Assembly (NCBI GenBank): GCA_020047715.1
Contig: JAIFNN010000234.1
Coordinates: 1 to 35,214 of the forward strand
Reading direction: 5' to 3'
Length of the DNA: 35,214 nt
Source of the DNA: Bacteroidota bacterium
GTDB taxonomy: Bacteria; Bacteroidota; Bacteroidia; Bacteroidales; GCA-2748055
Position numbers and translations under genes: made by a program. Positions 26,301-35,214 of this stretch are shown piece after piece; position 1 is the stretch's first letter; each line of letters begins with the position of its first letter. The notes below the pieces were generated by a model that was given only the letters and a program-made list of their open reading frames with translations, was not told where the DNA came from and made no database searches.

Positions 26301-26762
26301 TCAGGTGTAAATTAGTGCAACGATTTTTTCAAGAAACAAGGCGTCAATCTCATCAAAATTTTCGGGCTCTTTGCTGTCGATATCCAACACACCAACAATG
26401 CTTCCCTTCAGATTTATTATCGGGACAGCAATCTCCGACTTCGAACGGGAATCGCAAGCAATGTGTCCGGGGAACTTTTCAACATCAGGTACAACAATTG
26501 TTTTTGCGGAATTTATGGCCGACCAGCATACACCTTTGTTTTTCTCCAAAACCTGGCATGCAACCGGCCCTTGATAGGGACCTACCCTCAATTCCCCCTC
26601 CTGCAGGCGATAAACCCCTGTCCAAAAGAAATGATCCATTTTATGGTGAAGAACGGCATTTATCGTAGCTATTCTACAGACAGGATCATTTGTTTTAAGT
26701 GTAAGTTCATGCAATTGCGCTAAAACCCTGAGGTATCGGCCTTGTTTTCTTCCTGTTTCCAT
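26301..26762 (-). CDS. msrC: Free methionine-(R)-sulfoxide reductase (GAF family)
   Basis: FFWTGVYRLQEGELRVGPYQGPVACQVLEKNKGVCWSAINSAKTIVVPDVEKFPGHIACDSRSKSEIAVPI, with the three Cys expected for fRMsr (VAC, GVC, HIAC). Confidence 0.88.
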   Translation of the reverse strand: METGRKQGRYLRVLAQLHELTLKTNDPVCRIATINAVLHHKMDHFFWTGVYRLQEGELRVGPYQGPVACQVLEKNKGVCWSAINSAKTIVVPDVEKFPGHIACDSRSKSEIAVPIINLKGSIVGVLDIDSKEPENFDEIDALFLEKIVALIYT

Positions 26763-27016
26763 TTTTTAATGTTTCAAAAATACATTGGCTTCAGAACTCA
26801 TTTGAATCACATTCCAACCCTCCAAATTGACATATTGAGTCGGACTAAAACCCTGTTTGAAAAGCATCGCTTTGGCGTTCTTTGTTATAATTATTTCCAA
26901 GGCTAATGTTTCGCGAACCATCAGGAATTTTCTATTCAGATGTGAAGTATTTGATTCTAGAGTGCAATATTAATATTTCCGAATGGATTGCTGTTTTAAT
27001 AAATGTATTTCTTTGA

Positions 27017-27024
27017 TACATTTG
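27017..27024 (+). promoter_or_regulatory. Candidate Bacteroidetes -7 promoter box (TACATTTG) upstream of threonine aldolase gene
   Basis: TACATTTG matches TAnnTTTG, 39 nt before the ATG at 27063; no clear -33 element. Confidence 0.35.
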
Positions 27025-27062
27025 TGACATTAAAATTCAAATAGAACAACAAATACAATTCC

Positions 27063-28094
27063 ATGGCAAAAAGAGGCTTTGCAAGTGATAACAATGCAGG
27101 TGTGCATCCTGCAATTCTAAAGGCGCTTACAGAAATAAATGAAGGACACACCATCGCGTACGGTGACGATAAGTACACATCTCTCGCTATTGGGAAACTG
27201 AAGGAATTATTGGGCTCCAACTGCTCTGTATTCTTTGTTTTCAACGGTACTGCAGCAAATGTGCTTGGAATTGGGGCGCTTACCCAATCATTCAATTCAG
27301 TAATCTGCGCAGAAACAGCACACATAAATGTAGATGAGTGCGGAGCTCCCGAGAAATTTACCGGCTGCAAGCTCCTAAGCCTCCCTACAAGCAATGGGAA
27401 GCTTACCATTGAGGGGATTAAAAAACATATGCATGGCTTTGGTTTTGAGCATCATTCGCAACCAAAAGTTATCTCAATCTCCCAAACAACCGAAATGGGA
27501 ACAGTATATACACCTTCTGAAGTCAGGGAAATTGCCGACTATGCCCATGGTTTTGGAATGAAACTACATATGGACGGAGCCCGGATCAGCAATGCCGCAG
27601 CTTCCTTGAATCTGGAATTTCGCGAATTCACAGCTGAGGCAGGCGTCGATGTGCTTTCTTTCGGGGGAACTAAAAACGGAATGATGTACGGAGAAGCGGT
27701 TGTGTTTTTTGATACTGAAATGGCTGAAGTTTTCAAATACAGCCGTAAACAGGGTATGCAGCTGGCATCAAAGATGAGATTTATATCAGCTCAATTCAAC
27801 GCCTTTCTCGAAAATGAGCTGTGGAAATCAAATGCCCTTCATGCCAACCATATGGCTAAGTTGCTCTACGAGAAAGTCAAAAATATTAATGAAATAAAAG
27901 TTACCCAGGATGTTCAGGCAAATGGGGTTTTTGTAATTCTACCCGAAAGAATTGTTGAAGAACTTCAGAAAGAATATTTCTTTTATCCCTGGGATGAATC
28001 CCGCTCCGAATACCGTTGGATGACTTCCTTCGACACAACTGAGGAAGACATTAACGGATTTGTAGGCAGACTGCAGGAATTATTAAACCGATAG
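27063..28094 (+). CDS. ltaE: Threonine aldolase (beta-eliminating lyase family)
   Basis: FASDNNAGVHPAILKAL...GDDKYT...FNGTAANVLGI...ETAHINVDECGAPE...LHMDGARISNAAA...DVLSFGGTKNGMMYGEAVVFF (PLP-Lys motif). Confidence 0.9.
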   Translation: MAKRGFASDNNAGVHPAILKALTEINEGHTIAYGDDKYTSLAIGKLKELLGSNCSVFFVFNGTAANVLGIGALTQSFNSVICAETAHINVDECGAPEKFTGCKLLSLPTSNGKLTIEGIKKHMHGFGFEHHSQPKVISISQTTEMGTVYTPSEVREIADYAHGFGMKLHMDGARISNAAASLNLEFREFTAEAGVDVLSFGGTKNGMMYGEAVVFFDTEMAEVFKYSRKQGMQLASKMRFISAQFNAFLENELWKSNALHANHMAKLLYEKVKNINEIKVTQDVQANGVFVILPERIVEELQKEYFFYPWDESRSEYRWMTSFDTTEEDINGFVGRLQELLNR

Positions 28095-28103
28095 GGGTAA
28101 CTT

Positions 28104-29330
28104 TTATAGTAGCAATGAGCTATCCCCATAGCTTAAAAACCTGTATTTGTTTTCCAGAGCGTAATTGTAAATCTTCTTCCAGTCTTCACCAACAAATGCA
28201 GAAATCAGGAGCAGCAAAGTACTTGCCGGCTGATGGAAATTTGTGATCATACCGTCTGTCATCCTGAAAGTGTATCCTGGAGCAATCATAATTCGCGTCG
28301 ACATTTTCAAGTGATCAGTATGCTGTTTGTCCATGGTTGAAAGAATGCTCTCCAGAGCTTCTTTTCTGCTCATTTCGGGATTTGTTTCATAGGCATCCCA
28401 CTGGTCAAGGAACAAACTTCTTACATCTTCAGACCCGCTTCTTAACTTCGATGCTATATGATACAGACTCTCCAGGGTTCGTACAGAAGTTGTTCCTACC
28501 GCTATAAACTGCTTATTCGAATTATATAGGCTTTCAATACTTTTCCTGCTAAGGTAAATATGCTCGGTATGCATGCTGTGCTCTCTTGCATTTTCGGCTT
28601 TTACGGGAATAAAAGTTCCCGCTCCCACATGAAGGGTCAGCCGGGTCTGCCTAACACCAATGGCTCCAAGCCTGCTTAGAACTTCATCGGTAAAATGCAG
28701 TCCTGCTGTCGGCGCCGCCACAGATCCCTCGTTAGTGGAGTAAACTGTTTGGTACCGAATACTGTCGGATGATTCCGCCTCACGGTTCAGATAGGGCGGA
28801 ATGGGAGTGCTTCCTGCATGTGCGATAATTTCCGACAAGCTGAATGAGGGATCTCTCCAAAATAACCTTATTAGAAAATAATTTCCCTCTGACCCGATTT
28901 TCTCGGCGTTCAGAAGTGTGGAATCCTTAGCCCTTGCGATCTCCTTGCTTAATATACCGCTTTTCCATTTTTTTGCATTTCCAACCAGACACTTCCACAC
29001 GCATTCACTGCTCGAACCAAACGAAAGACTATATTCAGAAGGCATCCAGGGCTCCAATAAAAAAACCTCTATTGCCGCCCCGGTTGACTTGAAGAACGAC
29101 AGCCTTGCCTGAATAACCCGGGTATCGTTAAAAATGAGGTGGTGCTCATCGCTTAGGATCTTCGGCAATTCGCTAAACACCCTCGTCTCAATCGCTCCTT
29201 TCTTATAGCAAAGTAATTTGGATGTGTCGCGAAATTCGAGAGGGTACTTCGCAATACTGTCTTCAGGGAGGTTGTAATTGAAATCCTGAATGCTAATATT
29301 TTCGGGTATTCCTTTCATTTCAGGATTCAT
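28104..29330 (-). CDS. queA: S-adenosylmethionine:tRNA ribosyltransferase-isomerase
   Basis: FNYNLPEDSIAKYPLEFRDTSKLL, HLIFNDTRVIQARL, GSVAAPTAGLHFTDEVL, LHVGAGTFIPVKAENAREHSMHTEHI, ITNFHQPASTLLLLISAFVG. Confidence 0.95.
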   Translation of the reverse strand: MNPEMKGIPENISIQDFNYNLPEDSIAKYPLEFRDTSKLLCYKKGAIETRVFSELPKILSDEHHLIFNDTRVIQARLSFFKSTGAAIEVFLLEPWMPSEYSLSFGSSSECVWKCLVGNAKKWKSGILSKEIARAKDSTLLNAEKIGSEGNYFLIRLFWRDPSFSLSEIIAHAGSTPIPPYLNREAESSDSIRYQTVYSTNEGSVAAPTAGLHFTDEVLSRLGAIGVRQTRLTLHVGAGTFIPVKAENAREHSMHTEHIYLSRKSIESLYNSNKQFIAVGTTSVRTLESLYHIASKLRSGSEDVRSLFLDQWDAYETNPEMSRKEALESILSTMDKQHTDHLKMSTRIMIAPGYTFRMTDGMITNFHQPASTLLLLISAFVGEDWKKIYNYALENKYRFLSYGDSSLLL

Positions 29331-29442
29331 TTATACAGATGGTTGTTGCTTGTTGTTCAATTTTTTCGGGTACTTGCGGGCAAAGTTGCAGCTTTATGTC
29401 AAAACACTGAATGCTTTTTCAGCAAAGGCAGTGCAAAAATAC

Positions 29443-29450
29443 TAAATTTG
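29443..29450 (+). promoter_or_regulatory. Candidate Bacteroidetes -7 promoter box (TAAATTTG) upstream of Smr-domain gene
   Basis: TAAATTTG matches TAnnTTTG, 17 nt before the ATG at 29467. Confidence 0.35.
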
Positions 29451-29466
29451 CATAAAATATAGCAAG

Positions 29467-30504
29467 ATGAACTTAAAGACAGGCGACCGGGTGAAGTTTT
29501 TGAATGATATCGGGGGAGGGGTACTAACTGCTTTTCTGGATAAGAACAAAGCGATGGTGAGGACTACAGATGGATTTGAAATCCCTGTAATGCTCAATGA
29601 ACTTATTGCGGATTCATCCAATACTGAGATTGATGAAAGTAAGGAAGAGTATGCGAAACCCGCTAAACCATCCGAAAATAAGACTCCCACTAAAAAAACT
29701 CACGAACCGGGAGTGGCAAAAATATTGAACACCGATGAGGAGATTTGCCTTGCAATCCTCCCAAAATCGCAAAGCTCTGATCTTTTCGCCTACATGATCA
29801 ATAATTCGTCCTATCACATTCATTATGTGATTTCTACCCGTACCGATGAGGAAACACTCCTATTCGATCAGGGGAGCATGGATTCGAGGACCCAAATGAA
29901 AATTCGGAAATTCCTACCCGACAATATCAACAACATCACTCGCTTTGACATCCAGATTTTGTTCTATCAGGATGATTTCTATCTTCAGAGGGAACCTTTG
30001 TCACAGGCTCTCTTTATGAATCCTGCCGATGTTTATTCAGGAAAAGCACTTGTCGACAACGACTATTTCGACCGCAAAGCTTTGGTATTTAGCGTTGTGA
30101 ATTTCAAGAAGAAAATAGGCTTTTCTTCTGTCGGTGGAGTTGAAGTGTCTGCTCTTCTCAAGGAAAAACAAGGAAATGAGAAGATTGTACCTGTAACACG
30201 GGATGAGAAAAAGTCGAAAAACGAGCCGGAGGAAATCGATCTGCATATCGAAGCCATCACCGAAAATTACTCTGGATTGAGCAACTCTGAAATAATCGAT
30301 TTGCAGATGGCACGGTTTAAGGTCTCACTCGACACTGCCGTGATACATAAGACAAAGCGAATTGTTTTTATCCATGGAGTAGGGAACGGGAAGCTCAAGT
30401 TTACCCTTCGCAAAGCCCTCGATAATCAGTATCCCGATCTGCAATATCAGGACGCCAGCTTTAAGGAGTATGGTTATGGCGCTACCATGGTTATCATACC
30501 GTAA
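29467..30504 (+). CDS. DUF2027-like/Smr domain-containing protein
   Basis: C-terminal Smr motif IDLHIEAITENYSGLSNSEIIDLQMARFKVSLDTAVIHKTKRIVFIHGVGNGKLKFTLRKALDNQYPDLQYQDASFKEYGYGATMVII; N-terminal small beta domain (GDRVKFLNDIGGGVLTAFLDKNKAMVRTTDGFEIPV). Confidence 0.85.
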   Translation: MNLKTGDRVKFLNDIGGGVLTAFLDKNKAMVRTTDGFEIPVMLNELIADSSNTEIDESKEEYAKPAKPSENKTPTKKTHEPGVAKILNTDEEICLAILPKSQSSDLFAYMINNSSYHIHYVISTRTDEETLLFDQGSMDSRTQMKIRKFLPDNINNITRFDIQILFYQDDFYLQREPLSQALFMNPADVYSGKALVDNDYFDRKALVFSVVNFKKKIGFSSVGGVEVSALLKEKQGNEKIVPVTRDEKKSKNEPEEIDLHIEAITENYSGLSNSEIIDLQMARFKVSLDTAVIHKTKRIVFIHGVGNGKLKFTLRKALDNQYPDLQYQDASFKEYGYGATMVIIP

Positions 30505-30511
30505 GATTTAG

Positions 30512-30519
30512 TATCTTTG
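30512..30519 (+). promoter_or_regulatory. Candidate -7 promoter box (TATCTTTG) for RNase P RNA
   Basis: TATCTTTG matches TAnnTTTG, a few nt before the RNA 5' end and 8 nt after the upstream stop codon. Confidence 0.5.
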
Positions 30520-30523
30520 CAGC

Positions 30524-30923
30524 CACAGCAGGTCGTTCTATCGCTCCTCGTTTTGCGGGGGGAGGAAAGTCCGGGCAACGCAGAGCACCGTACTGCCGAA
30601 AGCGCAGATATCCGTGAGGGTATAGTACTGGAACAGAAAATAAAAAGTTCGCTTGGGTGTTTATCCTCCTTCGCTTAAGCCTTGGAGGGTGATAAGGGTG
30701 AAAAGGCAGGGTAAGAGCCTACCGGTGTGGATGGCGACATCCATAGCCGTTCAGCTTGCGGGTTGCAAGACCAAATATACCGGGAAACGGGGGTTGCTCG
30801 CCCTCACCTTGCTGTCTGAAGCTTTGGCGAAGGACAGCTTTAATCCCGGAGGGTAGGTCGCTTAGATAAATGATAGAAGTGTTCTTCGGAACATACAGAA
30901 CCTGGCTTACAGACCGGCTGCCA
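30524..30923 (+). ncRNA. rnpB: RNase P RNA (bacterial type A)
   Basis: 5' CACAGCAGGTCG can pair with 3' GACCGGCTG (P1); conserved GAGGAAAGTCCGGGC near the 5' end and ACAGAACCTGGCTTACAGACC near the 3' end; conserved AGGGTGAAAAGGCAGGGTAAGAGCCTACCG segment. Exact ends are approximate. Confidence 0.93.
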
Positions 30924-30930
30924 TAAAAGG

Positions 30931-30964
30931 AAAGAGGGAGATCGAAAGAACTCCCTCTTTTTTT
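30931..30964 (+). terminator. Rho-independent terminator of rnpB
   Basis: AAAGAGGGAG-atcgaaagaa-CTCCCTCTTT followed by TTTT. Confidence 0.85.
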
Positions 30965-31060
30965 AATTCAATACATGTCAACAAGACAGTATGAAGTATG
31001 AAACTTGAGTGATTCTAGGAGGATAACCCTCGCGCTCTTAGCTCAAACTCCAAACTCTAT

Positions 31061-31786
31061 CTACTCAGCTTTAGGTTTCATAAAAATCTCATCACTTATC
31101 TCAGCTCCCTTTTTGATCTCAAAATTTACAATATAGAGTTCTCCGGCCGATTGACCCATCATAAAGGTTTCCGTTTTGAAAGCCACCATGTAACCGTTGC
31201 TATCCTTGTAATCAGAATATACTTTGGTTGCCTCCACATCCATTCCCTGAACTTTGCTTTTGGAATCAACTTTCGCAATCAGGCTTGTGTTGGAATCAAT
31301 GTAATAGGTCTCAGAATCACCATCTGGGGTAATTACTTTCACTTTATGCGTTTTTACTCCCTCGATGGACTCATCGCCCTCATAGCTTACTTTGTATTTC
31401 TTTTTCTTCCAGTTATATAGGCGGCCCTCAATTTCCGCCATGGATTGCATGGTCTTTTTTTCTGTGACGCCCATATCCGTAGGTTCAGGCCCGCTCATAG
31501 GGTTGATAGCCCAGCCATTTTCGCCATCAAAGGCCTGAACAAGCTGCATATCCTGAAAAGTGGCCTCAAATTTGACTTTTCCCGGACGCTTCTGGTAAAT
31601 TACAAAGGGCAATTCCATTCCCATCTGATTTATTTTGCCATTGATAACAACCGCCTCTGCAGCGTTTATTGCAGGCTGCCCAACAGCGGCATAATGCTTT
31701 TTAAGAATGGATTTAAGATTCTGGGCAGTCAATGTAGCTGCAGACGACAAAAGCAATACAGATAAAACGATGATTAATCTTTTCAT
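31061..31786 (-). CDS. Exported LolA-like (outer-membrane lipoprotein-sorting) family protein
   Basis: Signal peptide; FVIYQKRPGKVKFEATFQDMQLVQAFDGENGWAINPMSGPE...KVKVITPDGDSETYYIDSNTSLIAKVDSKSKVQGMDVEATKVYSDYKDSNGYMVAFK. Confidence 0.7.
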   Translation of the reverse strand: MKRLIIVLSVLLLSSAATLTAQNLKSILKKHYAAVGQPAINAAEAVVINGKINQMGMELPFVIYQKRPGKVKFEATFQDMQLVQAFDGENGWAINPMSGPEPTDMGVTEKKTMQSMAEIEGRLYNWKKKKYKVSYEGDESIEGVKTHKVKVITPDGDSETYYIDSNTSLIAKVDSKSKVQGMDVEATKVYSDYKDSNGYMVAFKTETFMMGQSAGELYIVNFEIKKGAEISDEIFMKPKAE

Positions 31787-31994
31787 GTGAGTTTTGATTT
31801 AGTTGTATATTAAATAACAATAACTGTTAGCCTTAAATACTTAGGAATTGCGTGAAACATCAATCATGAAGAACAAATGCAACCATGCATTTTAATGAAG
31901 ACTATTGATATATCCCGCTATATTCGCTCCCGGTGGGAGGAGCTTGCAAAATCCTGAACCCTCACCCTAATGCGGTGGGATCCACTAAACTTAA

Positions 31995-32837
31995 CTAATC
32001 AATGGATTTATCATTTAAAGTTAAAACAACTTCACGGATTTTCGAAAGATTACTTAAAAGTTTTTCAATATTTTTTATGTGAAGCATGTTTGCTCCATCG
32101 GACTTTGCATTTGCCGGATCAGGATGGGTTTCAAGAAACAAACCGTCGACCCCGGTTACAATGCCGGCTCTGGCAATCGTCTCGATTAATTCGGGTCTGC
32201 CACCGGTAACCCCTGAGGATTGATTGGGTTGCTGGAGTGAATGGGTAATGTCGAGAACAACAGGCTTCCCGAAACCCTTCATTTCAACAATTCCCCGGTA
32301 ATCTACAACGATATCCTGATACCCAAACATCGTTCCACGGTCGGTTACCATTACATTCTCGTTTCCCGAGTCGATTATTTTGTTGATTGCAAATATCATG
32401 GATGAGGGAGATACAAACTGGCCTTTCTTCACATTTACCCATTTGCCGGTTTTTGCTGCAGCAACCAGAAGGTCGGTTTGCCTGCAAAGGAATGCGGGAA
32501 TCTGCAAAATATCTACGTATTCAGCAGCCATTGCAGCCTCTTCGGCGGAATGAATGTCGGTAATTACAGGAATTTTGAAGGTGTCACGAACTTCTGAAAG
32601 AATCTTCAGGGCTTTTTCATCGCCAATACCTGCAAACGAATCTATGCGCGAACGGTTTGCCTTACGATAACTGCCCTTAAAGACATAGGGGATTTTGTAT
32701 TTGTCGGTGATTTTCACTATTGTTTCGGCAATCGACATAGCAATGTCGCGGCTCTCGATGGCACAGGGCCCGGCAAGCAAAAAAAAGTTTCCGCTTTCGG
32801 TGTTCCTGATTCCGGGAATTGAAGATATAATTTTCAT
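31995..32837 (-). CDS. kdsA: 3-deoxy-8-phosphooctulonate synthase
   Basis: FLLAGPCAIESRD, VFKGSYRKANRSRIDSFAG, QIPAFLCRQTDLLVAAAKTGKWVNVKKGQF, DITHSLQQPNQSSGVTGGRPE, LFLETHPDPANAKSDGANML. Start placed at the internal Met (MKIISS); the ORF is open to 32924. Confidence 0.93.
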   Translation of the reverse strand: MKIISSIPGIRNTESGNFFLLAGPCAIESRDIAMSIAETIVKITDKYKIPYVFKGSYRKANRSRIDSFAGIGDEKALKILSEVRDTFKIPVITDIHSAEEAAMAAEYVDILQIPAFLCRQTDLLVAAAKTGKWVNVKKGQFVSPSSMIFAINKIIDSGNENVMVTDRGTMFGYQDIVVDYRGIVEMKGFGKPVVLDITHSLQQPNQSSGVTGGRPELIETIARAGIVTGVDGLFLETHPDPANAKSDGANMLHIKNIEKLLSNLSKIREVVLTLNDKSID

Positions 32838-32962
32838 CCGTTTGATATAAGTATTAAATTCAGTTCGTTCAATCTGACAATTCTTCATTCTGTTAATGGC
32901 AACTTTTTGAGAACTATAGGACATCTTCCCTAAAAAGGCTGATCTTCATTAGTGTAAAATCT

Positions 32963-34255
32963 CTAAAACCTTCCTTTCCAAAGCCGGTTCAACCTGTCTT
33001 TCATCTCTTTTTCCCTGGCATTGTCACCGGGTGTGTAAAACCTGCTATCCTTTAACGCTTCCGGGAAATAGTTCTGCTGCACAAAATGCTCTTCGTAAGA
33101 ATGAGCGTATTTGTAATCCTTCCCAAATCCGAGTTCTTTCATAAGCCGGGTTGGGGCGTTTCTGAGATGCAGCGGGACCGGCAGGTTGCCCGAGTTTCTC
33201 ACCTCTGCAAGTGCAGCGTCTATGGCCAAATATGCAGCATTCGACTTGGGAGAGGCAGCCAGGTATATCGTGGTTTCCGAGAGAATGATGCGCGCTTCAG
33301 GCATTCCGATCACATTAATCGACTGGAAACAGTTGTTTGCCATGAGGAGCGCATTGGGATTCGCCAGCCCAATATCTTCCGCGGCCAGTATCAACAACCT
33401 GCGGGCAATAAACTTGATATCCTCTCCGCCCTCCAACATTCTTGCGAGCCAGTAAACTGCCGCGTCGGGGTCGCTTCCCCTGATTGTCTTGATAAAAGCT
33501 GAAATGGTGTCATAATGCATTTCCCCGCTTTTGTCATAAATGGCCATGTTCTCCTGGATAATCTTCTTTACTGTTTCATTATTCACCAGGATTTGATTTT
33601 CTTTTCCGGGGATTTCACCCATACTCGCATAAACAACAAGTTCCAGCGCATTGAACAGCTTCCGTGCATCTCCCCCTGAATACTGCAGCAAGGCTTCGTT
33701 CTCTTCAATCCGAATGTCGAGTTTCTTCAGATAATTGTCGTTCCTAAGAGCCGACTCTATAAGTCCTTCCAGATCCGCACGTTCCAATCCCTCTAAAACA
33801 TATACCTGACAGCGTGAGAGAAGGGGCGATATTACTTCAAATGAAGGGTTTTCGGTGGTCGCCCCAATGAGAGTGATTACCCCTTGTTCAACGGCTCCCA
33901 GCAACGAATCCTGTTGAGACTTGTTAAAACGGTGAATTTCATCAATAAAGAGAATGGGGGAGGGCTGGTCGAAAAACCGCGTCTTCTTTGCTTTGTCAAT
34001 CATTTCCCTTACATCCTTCACCCCGGAGGTCACTGCGCTAAGGGTGTAAAAAGGCCGTTCCAGCAAATGCGAGATGACTTTTGCCAGAGTCGTTTTCCCC
34101 ACTCCGGGAGGGCCCCAGAGAATAAAAGAGGAAACATTGCCGCTTTCAATCATCCGGCGAATGATTCCATTCTTCCCAACAAGATGCTTCTGTCCGGCAT
34201 ATTCATCCAGATTGTTGGGTCGCATGCGGTCGGCTAAAGGTTGATTAGGGGTCAT
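32963..34255 (-). CDS. rarA: Replication-associated recombination protein A (RarA/MgsA AAA+ ATPase)
   Basis: LADRMRPNNLDEYAGQKHLVGKNGIIRRMIESGNVSSFILWGPPGVGKTTLAKVI, ILFIDEIHRFNKSQQDSLLGAVEQGVITLIGATTENPSFEV, C-terminal MgsA region. Confidence 0.95.
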   Translation of the reverse strand: MTPNQPLADRMRPNNLDEYAGQKHLVGKNGIIRRMIESGNVSSFILWGPPGVGKTTLAKVISHLLERPFYTLSAVTSGVKDVREMIDKAKKTRFFDQPSPILFIDEIHRFNKSQQDSLLGAVEQGVITLIGATTENPSFEVISPLLSRCQVYVLEGLERADLEGLIESALRNDNYLKKLDIRIEENEALLQYSGGDARKLFNALELVVYASMGEIPGKENQILVNNETVKKIIQENMAIYDKSGEMHYDTISAFIKTIRGSDPDAAVYWLARMLEGGEDIKFIARRLLILAAEDIGLANPNALLMANNCFQSINVIGMPEARIILSETTIYLAASPKSNAAYLAIDAALAEVRNSGNLPVPLHLRNAPTRLMKELGFGKDYKYAHSYEEHFVQQNYFPEALKDSRFYTPGDNAREKEMKDRLNRLWKGRF

Positions 34256-34501
34256 GAAAGAGCTTGGTTTGGAAAATCCAAAATTAAACGAAATTATCTG
34301 TAAAGCGACACATACCCTCCGTCAATTTGAAATTCACAGTAAAAAACCCCGGTGCAACAACAAATCCGATTTATTTTTTCGCCAGATGCAACAAAAATGC
34401 AGTTTTGCTTGTATATACTTCGGCAGCTGATTTTAAAACGCTTTGCAAATTAATTTCAAATAGTTGTATATTCGTATCCATAAAATCCAAAACTAAATCT
34501 C

Positions 34502-35214
34502 ATGAAAAACCTTCGAAGCTTAATTCTCGGCATTGCAATAGCACTGGGATTGCAGTCAGCCGTATATTCTCAATTAACCGATGTCAGCTTTCTAAAAGGG
34601 GGTCCCGCCGATGCACAGACCTTGTTTCAGGAATACCTCACTCCATATGCCAACATATTTGGGGCTGATCTTAACGCCGGTTGGTATAATAGCGGGAAGG
34701 TCCATAAATTGGGCGGTTTCGATTTAACAGTTACAATTAATACAGCATGGGCACCTCCATCTGCAAGAACCTTTGATGTTTCGGCTCTTGACCTTTCATC
34801 ACAAGCGCTTCCCGCAGGAACACTCAGTCCTACCATTGCCGGAAAACAAGGCGCATCACCACCAACCTTGCAGTATTATGAGAACTTTGCCGGAAATCCT
34901 GTGAAAATTGCCGAATTTGACCTTCCCAGCGGAACGGGTGTGAATATGATTCCCCTTCCTATGGCACAATTGACTATTGGTTTGCCGATCGGGACCGACG
35001 TTTCGGTTCGTTATCTGCCCAGCCTCCCACTAGGCAAGGCCGGTAATATTGGACTTTGGGGTGTTGGCGGTCGACACAGCATTCTGCAGCATATACCCGC
35101 CCTTAAAAAACTTCCTGTACTCGATATTACAGCTCAGGGGGGATACACAAAACTAACAACTTTTGCGAATATCAACTATGCCCCAACAGAGCTTGTTCCT
35201 GCCGATCATGTGCT
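34502..35214 (+). CDS. Exported DUF6588-like protein (3' truncated by window edge)
   Basis: ATG at 34502, open to the window end: MKNLRSLILGIAIALGLQSAVYSQLTDVSFLKGGPADAQTLFQEYLTPYANIFGADLNAGWYNSGKVHKLGGFDLTVTINTAW... Signal peptide present. Confidence 0.6.
   Translation, partial: MKNLRSLILGIAIALGLQSAVYSQLTDVSFLKGGPADAQTLFQEYLTPYANIFGADLNAGWYNSGKVHKLGGFDLTVTINTAWAPPSARTFDVSALDLSSQALPAGTLSPTIAGKQGASPPTLQYYENFAGNPVKIAEFDLPSGTGVNMIPLPMAQLTIGLPIGTDVSVRYLPSLPLGKAGNIGLWGVGGRHSILQHIPALKKLPVLDITAQGGYTKLTTFANINYAPTELVPADHV

Noticed and set aside
28095-28125. Bidirectional terminator between ltaE and queA
   Set aside because: ATAGGGGTA and TATCCCCAT are not properly complementary in order; no good stem.
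30653-30856. 67-aa ORF in the ORF track
   Set aside because: Lies entirely inside the RNase P RNA gene; spurious.
1-35214. CRISPR array, tRNA/rRNA genes, IS element or prophage
   Set aside because: Looked for repeat-spacer periodicity, tRNA T-loop-like GGTTCGAATCC signals, and transposase/integrase motifs; none found.

Overview
The window is a 35.2-kb Bacteroidetes-like chromosomal segment. Taxonomic clues are TAnnTTTG-type promoter boxes, BatD/BatE, and Smr and ABCG families typical of that phylum. It is dominated by signal-transduction genes. The left third (1-13.2 kb) reads as one co-oriented signalling locus: the C-terminus of an MCP, bacteriohemerythrin, CheR, a GAF protein, a membrane GAF-PAS-PAS-PP2C (SpoIIE) phosphatase, two SiaB-like GHKL proteins, a SiaC-like (DUF1987) phosphoprotein, a TerB-like/ABCG-type ABC transporter fusion, a NarL-type response regulator, a CheY-like regulator and a PAS histidine kinase. 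This resembles the SiaA/SiaB/SiaC partner switch of Pseudomonas, but no diguanylate cyclase (SiaD) is visible. A large ABC transporter sits in the output position, and one of the two SiaB copies looks catalytically degenerate. This is my best candidate for an undescribed system. The rest contains BatD-BatE without BatA/B/C, an MFS transporter, an ECF sigma/membrane protein/periplasmic protein trio, acylphosphatase, a secreted glutathione peroxidase, a second PAS/GAF/hybrid-kinase cluster, free-Met-(R)-sulfoxide reductase, threonine aldolase, queA, an Smr-domain protein, the RNase P RNA gene with a terminator, a LolA-like protein, kdsA, rarA and a partial DUF6588-like protein. I saw no tRNA, rRNA, CRISPR array or intact mobile element. 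All calls come from reading the sequence and ORF translations; no database search was run.
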